From positions 1-64,000 of the forward strand of contig NZ_KB893228.1 of NCBI RefSeq assembly GCF_000374025.1: a stretch of DNA of 64,000 bases, read 5' to 3'. Source of the stretch: Spirosoma panaciterrae DSM 21099. GTDB lineage: Bacteria; Bacteroidota; Bacteroidia; Cytophagales; Spirosomataceae. The position numbers and the translations under genes were made by a program. The notes under the pieces are model-generated. The model was not told where the DNA came from, did no database searches, and worked only from the letters and a program-made list of their open reading frames with translations. Below, piece after piece: positions 50,489 to 59,581 of this stretch. Position 1 is the stretch's first letter, and each line of letters opens with the position of its first letter.

Positions 50489-50827
50489 CTAAAAAAACCA
50501 GCTTAACATACGCTGCCAGTTTATTCGGGGCTTATGCCTATACTCCGGTATGTGTATTTCATCAGGATTTGAGTTCCTGATTTTCCAGAGCACTTCCTGT
50601 GGAAAAATCTGATAAAAAATTGACAGCCTATCCTGATAAGACAATATATCCTGCTCCAGTAACTGATGAGGCACACAAATTTTGGTATGCCCTAGTGGCG
50701 TTTTGATCAGCACTCTATAGGCCTTGTCCTGACTCGTTGAATGAAAGATATACTCGGCTCCATCTCCCGTAACCGTGTCGAGCAGTTGTATCAGGCGTTC
50801 CTTAACAGCTTTTACCTGCACTTCCAT
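50489..50827 (-). CDS. Hypothetical protein
   Basis: 112 aa, no recognised family. No signal peptide or membrane segment is seen. It starts with a charged helix (EVQVKAVKERLIQLLDTV), then strands (EYIFHSTSQDKAYRVLIKTP, HTKICVPHQLL), and ends in a basic tail (YRHKPRINWQRMLSWFF). Upstream on the minus strand is AT-rich DNA suited to a promoter. It lies opposite to the small-RNA region, ending 50 bases from the third terminator. Whether it is expressed is uncertain, but codon use looks normal. Confidence 0.55.
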   Translation of the reverse strand: MEVQVKAVKERLIQLLDTVTGDGAEYIFHSTSQDKAYRVLIKTPLGHTKICVPHQLLEQDILSYQDRLSIFYQIFPQEVLWKIRNSNPDEIHIPEYRHKPRINWQRMLSWFF

Positions 50828-51103
50828 AGCTACATTAATATTACATTTTTATATAAACCTAAATATAAAACTATTAAATCAAAATAAATTTAATTTTTCG
50901 GTAACAAATAATAAACTAAATATACTATTTGTTACACAAGTCAACTTTCTAGTCTAAACGGTTTCCTGCTTCTTTTGTTCTTATTTCTTATGTTATTGTA
51001 TTCATTCGTCTACCAACTACAGGCTGCCGCTAGCACGCAGCCAGTTACTCCGTTTGGATCAGTTTGTTTTACGTAAAGAATACGGATTCGTTAAGTTAGA
51101 AAA

Positions 51104-51943
51104 ATGCCGAAATGCGCTTCTATGCGAAAGGGTATCATACTATTTATCTTCAAAACAAAAATGGCCACTTCGCTTTATTCCCTCCTTACGGTTGGTTTGC
51201 TTATGAGCACAGTTACGCTGGGGAATCCCAATCCAGGCAAAACCAACCATCCTAAGGCGGATTCTAAGTTTTATGAAATTAGAATTTACCACCCAACACC
51301 GGGTAAGTATGCCGAAATTGTTGATCGCTTTCGGCAATACACCCTAAAGATTTTCGAGAAACATGGGATGGAAAATATTGGTTATTGGACCCCTACCGAT
51401 ACGACCAATAAGGAATTGATCTACATTCTGGCGTATCCGAGTCGGGAAGCTCGGGATGCTTCCTGGAAAGCCTTTGGCAGCGACCCGGAATGGAAAGCTG
51501 TGGTAGCCAAAACGGAAGCCAATGGAAAGTTGGTCGATCATGTGGATCAAATCTTTATGACGGAGTCCGATATTTCTCCAAAGATCAAACTGACCCAAAA
51601 ATCGCCCGAGCGTACGTTTGAATTGCGTACGTACACACCTGCTCCGGGCAAATTACCGAATCTGTTGACCCGTTTCCGCGATCATACCATCAAGCTATTC
51701 AGCAAACATGGCATGACCCATATTGGCTACTGGATCACCCAGGAGAAAGACCCAACTGCCCAATCCAAACTGGTGTACATTCTGGCCCATCCGAGCGAAG
51801 CCGAAGGCAAACAGCATTTCGATGAGTTCAGAAAAGACCCCAAATGGGTAAAGGTCAAAGCCGAATCGGAGAAAGATGGTGCATTAACGACTAAAGTCGA
51901 GTCGATTTATATGAAACCAACAGACTACTCACCTATCAAGTAA
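51104..51943 (+). CDS. Exported NIPSNAP-family protein with two domains
   Basis: 279 aa. Three starts are possible (51104, 51122, 51161); each leaves a hydrophobic signal (MATSLYSLLTVGLLMSTVTLG) before the mature part. Two NIPSNAP domains of about 105 residues follow: the first from KFYEIRIYHPTPGKYAEIVDRF, the second from TFELRTYTPAPGKLPNLLTRF. Each has HGMxxIGYW, and each has an LIYILAYPS- or LVYILAHPS-like strand. The family has a dimeric alpha+beta barrel fold. Function in bacteria is unknown. It stands just before the exported Gfo/Idh/MocA gene on the same strand. Confidence 0.85.
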   Translation: MPKCASMRKGIILFIFKTKMATSLYSLLTVGLLMSTVTLGNPNPGKTNHPKADSKFYEIRIYHPTPGKYAEIVDRFRQYTLKIFEKHGMENIGYWTPTDTTNKELIYILAYPSREARDASWKAFGSDPEWKAVVAKTEANGKLVDHVDQIFMTESDISPKIKLTQKSPERTFELRTYTPAPGKLPNLLTRFRDHTIKLFSKHGMTHIGYWITQEKDPTAQSKLVYILAHPSEAEGKQHFDEFRKDPKWVKVKAESEKDGALTTKVESIYMKPTDYSPIK

Positions 51944-52010
51944 GGATGGGTCGATAAAGTCTATCCTGCAAAACCTCAGATTTTGGCTTTTCGCTAAACA
52001 ACCTCTCTCA

Positions 52011-52055
52011 CAATCGGTTTCATGACGTAAACTTAATGCGTTATGAAACCGATTG
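52011..52055 (+). promoter_or_regulatory. 13-bp inverted repeat covering a start codon
   Basis: CAATCGGTTTCAT (52011-52023) and ATGAAACCGATTG (52043-52055) are exact reverse complements with 19 bases between. The right arm begins at the ATG of the following gene. In mRNA the stem would bury the start codon; in DNA it could be a protein-binding palindrome. Confidence 0.55.
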
Positions 52056-53434
52056 ATCGTTTTGTTAACTTTTTACTCGATAAACCAATTGATGGTCGTG
52101 TATCCCGTCAGGAATTCCTGGAGCTAACGGGCCGAGGTCTGGCCGTAGGCAGCGTGGGCAGTATGCTTGCTTCCTGTGATAAAAAGCCCGAATCCACTGC
52201 TGCAACTACAGAAACGACCCATACACCCAGTGGCCCGGTCCCAAACTTACCAGCCACTTCGCCACCCGCTACGGTGCCGTCTGACCCCGCCAAACCGATT
52301 GAACTGGAACCGATCAAAGCGAAAACGGAACAGGAAGAAGCGCCAACACCTACTCCCCTACCAAACGACCAGCGGGTTGGCTACGCGGTGGTTGGACTCG
52401 GACATTTAACCCTTAATCAGATTTTACCGGCCTTCAGCACGGCTAAAAAATCGAAAGTGGTAGCGTTGGTCAGTGGCAGCCCTGAGAAATTGCAGAAAGT
52501 AGCGGCTCAGTACGGGATCAAAAAAGAAAGTTGTTACAGCTATACCGACTACGACAAGCTGCGCGACAACAAAGACGTACAGGCGATCTACATCGTACTG
52601 CCCAACGGCATGCACGCCGAATATACCATTCGTGGAGCACAGGCGGGAAAGCATATTCTCTGCGAAAAACCCATGGCGAATACGGCCGCCGAGTGTCAGG
52701 CCATGATCGATGCCTGCCAGAAAGCCAACCGCAAGCTGATGATAGCGTATCGGATTCAATATGAACCGCATCACAAGATCGTTCGGGAAATGGTTCAAAA
52801 AGAGCAGTTTGGCAAAATCAAATCGATCATGGCTAATAATGGCCAAAACTCCGACAATCCTGACCATTGGCGATTCAAGAAGGCCCTGGCGGGTGGAGGT
52901 AGCTTGCCCGATGTAGGCTTGTATTGCCTCAACACCATCCGGTATCTACTGGGCGAAGAGCCTTCTGAAGTCATTGGCTATGTGCACAGTACACCCAATG
53001 ATCCTCGTTTTACAGAAGTGGAGGAACAGGTAAACTGGTTGATGAAATTTCCGAGTGGGGTTCAGGCTTGTTGCGCGACCAGTTACGGTCATCATGACGA
53101 TAAAAATTACAAAGTACTGGCCGACAAAGGCTGGATAAAAATGGACCCCGCTTTCCCGTATAAAGGGCTAAAGCTGGCTACTAGCCAGGCGCAGGGCAAC
53201 CAGAATCAGGAAACACAGCACGAGATTGGTGACCAGGATCAGTTTGCCACCGAAATAGACCACTTTTCGGAATGTATTCTGGCCAACAAAACTCCTTTTA
53301 CGCCGGGCGAAGAAGGGCTTCAGGATCAGAAAATTATGGAAGCCATTTATCAGTCGGCTCGCGAAGGAAAACCCGTAAAACTAGCGGCTGTCCAGAAGAA
53401 AGATGCCTTCCGTGGTTCACCCCCAACGGCCTGA
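52043..53434 (+). CDS. Exported Gfo/Idh/MocA-family oxidoreductase (GFOR-like)
   Basis: 463 aa. N-terminal region (about 15-50) is a signal with SRQEFLELTGRGLAVGSVGSM and ASC (Cys after SMLA), so it may be a lipoprotein; the Tat pattern has only one arginine. A proline/threonine-rich linker (52-112) leads to the Rossmann domain: YAVVGLGHLTLNQILPAF. Then AIYIVLPNGMHAEYTIRGAQAGKHILCEKPMANTAAE includes the EKP motif, and WRFKKALAGGGSLPDVGLYCLNTIRYLLGEEP belongs to the substrate domain. It resembles glucose-fructose oxidoreductase and relatives that keep NADP(H) tightly bound. It converges with the OmpA gene with 1 base between stop codons. Confidence 0.88.
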   Translation: MKPIDRFVNFLLDKPIDGRVSRQEFLELTGRGLAVGSVGSMLASCDKKPESTAATTETTHTPSGPVPNLPATSPPATVPSDPAKPIELEPIKAKTEQEEAPTPTPLPNDQRVGYAVVGLGHLTLNQILPAFSTAKKSKVVALVSGSPEKLQKVAAQYGIKKESCYSYTDYDKLRDNKDVQAIYIVLPNGMHAEYTIRGAQAGKHILCEKPMANTAAECQAMIDACQKANRKLMIAYRIQYEPHHKIVREMVQKEQFGKIKSIMANNGQNSDNPDHWRFKKALAGGGSLPDVGLYCLNTIRYLLGEEPSEVIGYVHSTPNDPRFTEVEEQVNWLMKFPSGVQACCATSYGHHDDKNYKVLADKGWIKMDPAFPYKGLKLATSQAQGNQNQETQHEIGDQDQFATEIDHFSECILANKTPFTPGEEGLQDQKIMEAIYQSAREGKPVKLAAVQKKDAFRGSPPTA

Positions 53435-53435
53435 T

Positions 53436-54635
53436 TCAGAGAACGACAAACTCCACTCGTCGGTTTTTTAGTCGGTTGGCTTCACTGGTGTTTGGCGCAA
53501 CCGGGTCGATTGGACCGCGACCAACCGCTTTCAGGCGGTTTCTGGCAATACCCTTTCCAGCCAGGTAATCGATAACGGCCTGACATCGGTCGCGGGAGAG
53601 TTTGACATTTAGATCAAAATCGCCCTGATTGTCGGTATGGCCCCGAATTTCGACTTGAGTTGACGGATTATTGATCAGCAGGGTAGCCAGTTGGTCTAGC
53701 TCCGGGTATGATTCAGACCGAAGAACAGGAGAACTTTGGTCGAAATAGATATTCGCCAATTGAACCGGCTTCCCTTTTTCAAGGACACCCAATGATTTCG
53801 GGGGAGCAATTGGTATGGTCGGAACCCGTAGAGCGCTCGACAGTGCTGGGGCTTTTATAGGAATTGGCGCTGCAGGCGTTTCTTCCCGTACCGTCTTTGT
53901 TGATTTTACAATTGCTTCGGGGAGCGCCTGCGCTTCAGTTGCAACCTTTGTTTTTTGGGGCGTCAGCATCACCCGGGCTTCATTTTCAACACTATCGAGC
54001 CGGATCGACTTTGTGAAATCGCCATAACCCACTGCCGAGCTGGTGAGTTGGTAGACGCCCTTACGCGGTAAATCTATTTTGATCAGACCGGTAGCGGTAT
54101 CGGGCGAAAGCAATAGCGTGGCCTCGCCTACCCTACCCGAAATGGTGAAATGCGCATCCGTAATGATCTTCCTCGTCTGGCTATCCATTGCCCACACGGT
54201 TAGTTTAACAGGAGCCGGATCGAGCTGAGCATCAAATTCATAGGGCTTACCTGTAGGCGATACCGCAATCGTTATGGTTCGAGTAGTATACCCTTCTTCA
54301 CTGACTTCAATCGCCAATACATCCGGTTCATTGATCACCCGCTCCAAACGGCCGTTTGTCAACCTGACCTGTTGCGTTTTGCCGGTTGTTCGGGAGGTGA
54401 TCTTTACACTAGCCGCTGGTATGGGCTTACTAATATCAACCGCAAAAGCTTTGATAGTCAACAGACTGGGCGTCGTCGATCGTCCAGCGACCACGCTGCC
54501 GGCCATCACAGGGCTTGCTTTGGGCGACGCTTTTATACGTGAATAATCAATCGCCTGCCTTTGGGCCATACACATGCCAACAGCCAGCAAATAAATCCCG
54601 GAAGCCAGCAGTAGCTTTATGATGTGGAGGCCCAT
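53436..54635 (-). CDS. OmpA-family protein with carboxypeptidase-like domains
   Basis: 399 aa with a signal peptide (residues 1-24). The first 230 residues form two beta-sandwich-like units (LLTIKAFAVDISKPIPAASVKI, VKLTVWAMDSQTRKIITDAHF). A linker rich in Pro, Ala, Thr and Lys (235-285) follows. The C-terminal OmpA domain (about 290-399) binds peptidoglycan: LANIYFDQSSPVLRSESYPELDQLATLL, VEIRGHTDNQGDFDLNVKLSRDRCQAVIDYL and RLKNRRVEFVVL. It lies last in a reverse-strand group with the 202-aa secreted protein and the ABC exporter. Confidence 0.92.
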   Translation of the reverse strand: MGLHIIKLLLASGIYLLAVGMCMAQRQAIDYSRIKASPKASPVMAGSVVAGRSTTPSLLTIKAFAVDISKPIPAASVKITSRTTGKTQQVRLTNGRLERVINEPDVLAIEVSEEGYTTRTITIAVSPTGKPYEFDAQLDPAPVKLTVWAMDSQTRKIITDAHFTISGRVGEATLLLSPDTATGLIKIDLPRKGVYQLTSSAVGYGDFTKSIRLDSVENEARVMLTPQKTKVATEAQALPEAIVKSTKTVREETPAAPIPIKAPALSSALRVPTIPIAPPKSLGVLEKGKPVQLANIYFDQSSPVLRSESYPELDQLATLLINNPSTQVEIRGHTDNQGDFDLNVKLSRDRCQAVIDYLAGKGIARNRLKAVGRGPIDPVAPNTSEANRLKNRRVEFVVL

Positions 54636-54727
54636 ACGTGCTTATTCGTTTTGACCTCTATAGAGTCTTCAGGACCGTATAGAGTTGCATTGCCTACCCG
54701 TTCGACCGAAACTTCGCCTGGGGCCGA

Positions 54728-55336
54728 TCAATGGTGCGCCGTTGACGATGCAGGCGGATTGATCATAATATGGGCACGGTGCGTTCCAGGGTCCATAATC
54801 CAGGGCATACCGGGTGCTTCGGGTTTGGTGGGCAGACCAGTGCTCTCGGCGGTCGCATAGGGAATATACACCACATACCGAAGATAGCCATCTTTTACCT
54901 CGCCCGTAGCTGGATTATAGTCCTCATCTTTAGCGGTATAGGAAAATAACGATGACGGGTGCGAAGGCATTGTCAGCTTCTTGTCTTTTGTTTCCTGCTC
55001 CCGAATGGCGAGGATTTCGTTGGGCTTCTTCCCTTCTTTTTTCAGTACCCGACCCCGCTCCATAAAGGGGTCCAGATCACGGTGATAACAGGACACATTT
55101 AGTCCTTTTTGAGCGGGGTCATCGGCCAGACAGATCAACTCATTTGTTCCTTTCCGGAGCACCGTAAATTCATTTTTGGCAGTATAGCCATACACGGTAG
55201 CCCCATCGCGTTTATCGGCCGGAGCCGCCAGAACCGCCACTTTGATCTGGGTATCGGGTGAGGGAATGGTAGGTGTCTGAGCAAATGAACTACCCATTGC
55301 TCCTAACAGGAAAAAGCTACTCAAAAACGATTTCAT
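54728..55336 (-). CDS. Secreted protein of unknown function
   Basis: 202 aa with a signal peptide (residues 1-19, ending SSFAQ). The mature part has two cysteines (LICLADDP, NVSCYHRDL) and a strand-rich C-terminus: SSLFSYTAKDEDYNPATGEV, YLRYVVYIPYATAESTGL, MPWIMDPGTHRAHIMI. No catalytic motif is recognised, although the closing HRAHIMINPP stretch and final histidines could bind metal. It lies 92 bases upstream of the OmpA gene and 58 after the ABC exporter, all on one strand. Confidence 0.65.
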   Translation of the reverse strand: MKSFLSSFFLLGAMGSSFAQTPTIPSPDTQIKVAVLAAPADKRDGATVYGYTAKNEFTVLRKGTNELICLADDPAQKGLNVSCYHRDLDPFMERGRVLKKEGKKPNEILAIREQETKDKKLTMPSHPSSLFSYTAKDEDYNPATGEVKDGYLRYVVYIPYATAESTGLPTKPEAPGMPWIMDPGTHRAHIMINPPASSTAHH

Positions 55337-55394
55337 AGGTCAGGGTATGTTTAGAACCAATGGGAGTATAAGATGAGAGTCTGCGCGATTTACT

Positions 55395-57251
55395 CTACTG
55401 ATACCCCCGTGCCTGTAGTCCGAACAATTCGGCATATCGTCCGTCTTTTTCCAGCAGTTCGTAGTGTGACCCGATTTCCAGTAAGGTTCCGTTTTCCAGT
55501 ACCAGAATCCGGTCGGCCATGCGAACGGTGCTGAATCGGTGTGAAATGATGACCGACGATTTGCCTTCGGTTAGTTTGGCAAAACGCTGAAACACTTCGT
55601 ATTCGGCGCGGGCGTCGAGGGCAGCAGTAGGTTCATCCAGAATAATTAATTGAGCATCCCGCATGTAGGCACGAGCCAGCGCCACTTTCTGCCATTCGCC
55701 CCCTGAAAGTTCGACCCCTTTGCCAAACGAACGGCCCAATTGCTGATCGTACCCCCCGGCCAGTTTGGCAATTACCGTGTCGGCCAGACTGCGCTGGGCC
55801 GAGGTTTCTATACGATCCTGATTGGTTCGCTGATCGATATCACCAACGGCAATATTGACCCCGGCCGACATTTTGAAACGGGTATAATCCTGAAAAATTA
55901 CCCCAATATTCTTCCTGAGTTCGGCCAGGTCATACTCGCGCAGGTCGTAGCCATCGAGCAAAATCCGGCCTTCGGCCGGGTCATACAGGCGGGCCAGCAA
56001 CTTAACCAGGGTGGTTTTCCCCGCACCGTTTTCGCCAACGAGAGCCAGCTTTTCACCCGCATGAAGCGTAAACGACAAGTTTCGTAGCGCCCATCGGTCC
56101 GAGTTGGTGTATTTAAACCCAACCTTCTCAAACACAAACCCTTCCCGAATCGGATTAGGAAATGGGCGGGAGGTAGAGGGCGAATGAATCAGGGGTTTGA
56201 TGGCGAAGTAATCGAACAGATCCTGCAAATAGATAGCTTCTTGTGTAAGGCTACTCAGTTGAAGCAAAATCCCTTCCAGCGAACCGCGTACCTGCCGGAA
56301 TGACCCCGCCAGAAATGTCAGGTCGCCCAGGGTGATCTGCCCCCCAACGGCCCGCATCACAATCCAGACATAGGCTCCGTAATACCCTGCCGTTCCCAGG
56401 GCTGTCAGCACCGTACCCCATCCCGCCCGACTGATCGCCAACGCTTTGTTTTTCAGATAATACTGCCACGACAACTCCCGGAACCGATCGATCAGGAAGC
56501 CTGATATACCAAAAATTTTAACCTCCTTGGCCGTTTCGTCACTTGCTCCTATGTACCGCAGGTAATCGAGTTCGCGTCGTTCGGGCGTCCAGGATCGGGA
56601 CAATGAATAACTCCGCTGATTGAAATAATTATCACCAATAAACGAGGGTGTTACGGCCAGCAGAATCAGGACCAGCAACCAGGGATTATACACCGCCAGC
56701 CCGGCCGCCAGAAAACCAACCGAGATCAGTTCCTGAACCTGTCCGAATACGCCCGAGAGCAGCACCGTTCGTCCGGTTGTTTGCCGACGTGCCCGTTCGA
56801 GCTTATCGTAAAACGTGGCATCTTCAAACTGTTCCAGATCGAGTGTGGCTGCGTGTTCCATCAAGCGAATGGAGGTCTGATTGGCAAACAGATCGCCCAG
56901 TAGGCTATCCATTAAGGCTACTGCCCGCCCTAGTGCCGTTGAGAGAATGGCCAGGCCAAATTCGGCTCCGACCAGCCACCAGAGTATACGCGTATCGCCT
57001 TCCGGTTGTTTGGAAAGCGCGACAACCTGATCGATAATCAGCTTGCCTATGTACAGGGTAGCCGTTGGGATGGCTGCCCGTATTAACCGAAGAAACGCAT
57101 TGCCCAGAAACAGGCCCGGCGACACCTGCCAGACCAGTCGAAAAAACGCTGGGAGATTCCCCAAAGCGGCAAAACGCTCGCGCCAGCTTATCTGGTCTTT
57201 TGTTTCGGTAGAATTTGCATGAGTTGGTACTGTTTTTGCCATAACATCCAA
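55395..57251 (-). CDS. ABC exporter, fused permease and ATP-binding domains
   Basis: 618 aa, a half-transporter expected to work as a dimer. A second ATG lies at 57242. Six transmembrane helices occupy about 40-350. The ATPase half has Walker A LVGENGAGKTTLVKLL, Q-loop IGVIFQDYTRF, signature GVELSGGEWQKVALARAYM, and Walker B AQLIILDEPTAALDARAEYEVF. VIISHRFSTVRMADRI is the H-loop. The lipid A/multidrug type is likely, but the cargo cannot be told. It heads the reverse-strand group with the 202-aa secreted protein and OmpA. It is divergent from the LRR lipoprotein gene. Confidence 0.93.
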   Translation of the reverse strand: MDVMAKTVPTHANSTETKDQISWRERFAALGNLPAFFRLVWQVSPGLFLGNAFLRLIRAAIPTATLYIGKLIIDQVVALSKQPEGDTRILWWLVGAEFGLAILSTALGRAVALMDSLLGDLFANQTSIRLMEHAATLDLEQFEDATFYDKLERARRQTTGRTVLLSGVFGQVQELISVGFLAAGLAVYNPWLLVLILLAVTPSFIGDNYFNQRSYSLSRSWTPERRELDYLRYIGASDETAKEVKIFGISGFLIDRFRELSWQYYLKNKALAISRAGWGTVLTALGTAGYYGAYVWIVMRAVGGQITLGDLTFLAGSFRQVRGSLEGILLQLSSLTQEAIYLQDLFDYFAIKPLIHSPSTSRPFPNPIREGFVFEKVGFKYTNSDRWALRNLSFTLHAGEKLALVGENGAGKTTLVKLLARLYDPAEGRILLDGYDLREYDLAELRKNIGVIFQDYTRFKMSAGVNIAVGDIDQRTNQDRIETSAQRSLADTVIAKLAGGYDQQLGRSFGKGVELSGGEWQKVALARAYMRDAQLIILDEPTAALDARAEYEVFQRFAKLTEGKSSVIISHRFSTVRMADRILVLENGTLLEIGSHYELLEKDGRYAELFGLQARGYQ

Positions 57252-57445
57252 AAGACAAGTACTGTCCGGGATTAGTTCACCGGCAATTGATCTGAATAAA
57301 GCTGTTCGATAGTGGTTTACGACGATAGTGGCAAAAACAGCATGAAACCATTCACCTAGAAGCTCCTCCCTGAACCTAAGTTCTTTTCGCTGAAGGCTTT
57401 CCTCGCCTTTGCCTGTACGTTCAACTAACCTTATACTACTTGATT

Positions 57446-58846
57446 ATGAACCATCGACTTACTTTTCTTTCCTTACTGTTGCTACTGAGCCTACTGGTAT
57501 TTTCCTGCAAAAAAGACGATGGCCCCGACCCTAATCTGGCTCCAGCCCTCTTCACAGTGACCGCCAAACCAGCGGCAACCAGTAACGATGTAATCCTTAG
57601 CTGGACGAGGGCAAAAGACCCTAATGGCGACCCGGTCACGTATGCCGTTGTGTATAAAGACACACTAGCTAAAAACCTCACCGACACTACCTTCACGATC
57701 AAAAATGTTGGCTATGGCCTTACCATAACGGGAAGTGTTATTGCGTTCGACAATCACAAGGCAGCTACGCCGGTTGCGTTCAACCTGGCAATTGGCGCTA
57801 ATCCCTATGCCGATATTCCTGATGGGGCCTTCGAACAACGACTGATCGATCTGCGCTACGATGATGTGAAAGACGGAAAAATACTCCTGAGTAATGCTCA
57901 GAAAATAACCAGCCTGACGGTGGCCAGTCAGGGCATCAGCAATTTACAGGGTATTGATGCGTTTGTAAACCTAACCTATCTGGACTGTTCCAGCAACCAG
58001 CTTACCAGTCTGGATGTCAGCAAGAATACGGCATTGACTGAACTAAACTGCTCTACGAATAAGCTAACCAGTCTGGATATTACGAAGAATTCTGCCCTGG
58101 CTATTCTTACTTGTTCGAATAACAGCCTGAAGGGCCTGGACGTTGGTCAGACAATGAACCTGACCCAACTCAATTGTTCCAATAATCAGACACTAACCAG
58201 CCTGGATTTAACCAAAAATACGGGCTTAACCAGGCTGAGTTGTGGCAGTACGGGCCTAACGAGTCTGGATCTGAGCCAAAACAGGCTACTCACGTATCTG
58301 GATTATTCGTTTACCAAACTCATGGACCTGGATCTCAGCCGCAACTCCGCCTTAACTGAGCTAAACTGTTCGGCGGTTGGGCTGAAGAATCTGGACGTTT
58401 CGAAAAATACGGTGCTGTCTAAACTCCTGTGCTCGTACAATCAGCTTTCCAGTCTGAATCTAAGTCAAAACTCGGCCCTGGTCAGTCTGGATTGCGAAAG
58501 TAATCAGCTTAGCAGTCTGGACCTTGCGCAGAACACCGCCCTTACGACGCTGAATTGCCCGTATAACAAACTAGCTACGTTAGCCCTGAGTACCAACACG
58601 CTACTTTCCGAACTGACCTGTTTTAGCAATCAACTAACGAGCCTGGACATTTCGAAGAATACCGCTCTCAGTAATCTGGCTTGTTATGATAATCAGTTGA
58701 CGAGCCTGAATTTGCGTAACAACACCGCCTTGAGCTATTTACGGTGCGATGGCAACAACATCAATACCATCTGTGTAGCCAGTCTGTCGCAGGTGAAACC
58801 GTTCTGGCAAAAAGATGCGTCGGCAACGTATCAGGTCTGCAACTAA
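57446..58846 (+). CDS. Leucine-rich-repeat lipoprotein with a cysteine ladder
   Basis: 466 aa from the ATG at 57446. A lipoprotein signal (LLLLLSLLVFSC) places it on a membrane, probably the cell surface. After a fibronectin-like domain (30-120) and a short linker come about 13 repeats of 21 residues (about 160-450) with the pattern LTxLxCxxNxLTSLDLSxNTA. A cysteine occupies the same position in almost every repeat (tyrosine in one), which would form a column inside the solenoid. Such LRRs are thought to bind proteins or glycans; the ligand is unknown. A 17-bp hairpin terminates the gene. Confidence 0.88.
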   Translation: MNHRLTFLSLLLLLSLLVFSCKKDDGPDPNLAPALFTVTAKPAATSNDVILSWTRAKDPNGDPVTYAVVYKDTLAKNLTDTTFTIKNVGYGLTITGSVIAFDNHKAATPVAFNLAIGANPYADIPDGAFEQRLIDLRYDDVKDGKILLSNAQKITSLTVASQGISNLQGIDAFVNLTYLDCSSNQLTSLDVSKNTALTELNCSTNKLTSLDITKNSALAILTCSNNSLKGLDVGQTMNLTQLNCSNNQTLTSLDLTKNTGLTRLSCGSTGLTSLDLSQNRLLTYLDYSFTKLMDLDLSRNSALTELNCSAVGLKNLDVSKNTVLSKLLCSYNQLSSLNLSQNSALVSLDCESNQLSSLDLAQNTALTTLNCPYNKLATLALSTNTLLSELTCFSNQLTSLDISKNTALSNLACYDNQLTSLNLRNNTALSYLRCDGNNINTICVASLSQVKPFWQKDASATYQVCN

Positions 58847-58872
58847 ACGACAACGACAGCTTTCCATATAAA

Positions 58873-58910
58873 GCAAGAGGTGTCGCTTACTCATAAGCGA
58901 CACCTCTTGC
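58873..58910. terminator. Two-way terminator hairpin
   Basis: GCAAGAGGTGTCGCTTA and TAAGCGACACCTCTTGC form a perfect 17-bp stem with a 4-base loop, then CTTTT. It lies between the LRR gene and the convergent glycosidase remnant. Confidence 0.8.
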
Positions 58911-58913
58911 CTT

Positions 58914-59540
58914 TTAAAGGCTCAACTCAGCTACCAGTTTCTTAAAAACCGCAAAAGCTGGTTTCGGCGAATAATCGTCGCGGAGCAGGCCGAATTGATA
59001 AAAAATATCGTTCTGCGAACTATCGGCATCACGTAGGTTGAAAAGTTCGTAGCGATGGATATTGACAACTTCCCGATATTCATGGACCGCCTGGATGATG
59101 GTTTCTATTGCCCCTGCCTGCCGCGTATACGAGCGTGTCGGACTTGTCGGCCAACCGTTTTCGCCAATATGAATCGGTACCGTTGCCGGAATACCAGCCT
59201 GTGGCATACTCACCTGCCGGAACTGCTGCAAAACGCCATGAACCGCTTCCCGGAGTATCAGGTGGGGCGGTAAGGGTCTGAATACATCGGGAAAAAAGTC
59301 GAGGGCGACGTAATCAAGTGCATTGATAAACAATTGCCCACCACGTTGACCAATGTCCGTCCAGAAATCGTTGGCCGGATCGAAGTTAATCGTTGCACTT
59401 CCTGGATAAATACCAAATGAGAACATGATGTTGTCGACTGATTCGACCGCGAAAGTAGTCGTCTGTATCTGCTCTATGACCACGCCAAACGGATTCCTAA
59501 GCCCGCGAAACGGATTAAATGCAGAAGCCCCGACCAGCAT
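58914..59540 (-). pseudogene. C-terminal half of a glycosidase-like TIM-barrel protein
   Basis: 208 aa. It contains FINALDYVALDFFPDVFRPLPP, VPIHIGENGWPTSPTRSYTRQ (a catalytic-type ENG) and VNIHRYELFNLRDADSSQNDIFYQFG, then RDDYSPKPAFAVFKKLV. These parts belong to the second half of a glycoside-hydrolase-like barrel; whole relatives have about 400 residues with a signal peptide. Here the start codon lies inside the terminator hairpin of the gene before it (59522-59555) and no promoter is visible. The N-terminal half appears to have been lost. Confidence 0.55.
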
Positions 59541-59555
59541 GGGTCGGGGCTTCTG
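59522..59555 (-). terminator. Hairpin after the ThuA fusion gene
   Basis: CAGAAGCCCCGACC and GGTCGGGGCTTCTG form a perfect 14-bp GC-rich stem with a 6-base loop, 27 bases after the stop codon of the minus-strand gene. No U run follows, but the stem is strong. Confidence 0.6.
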
Positions 59556-59581
59556 TATAAACTCTGAAAACGTTCGCTACC

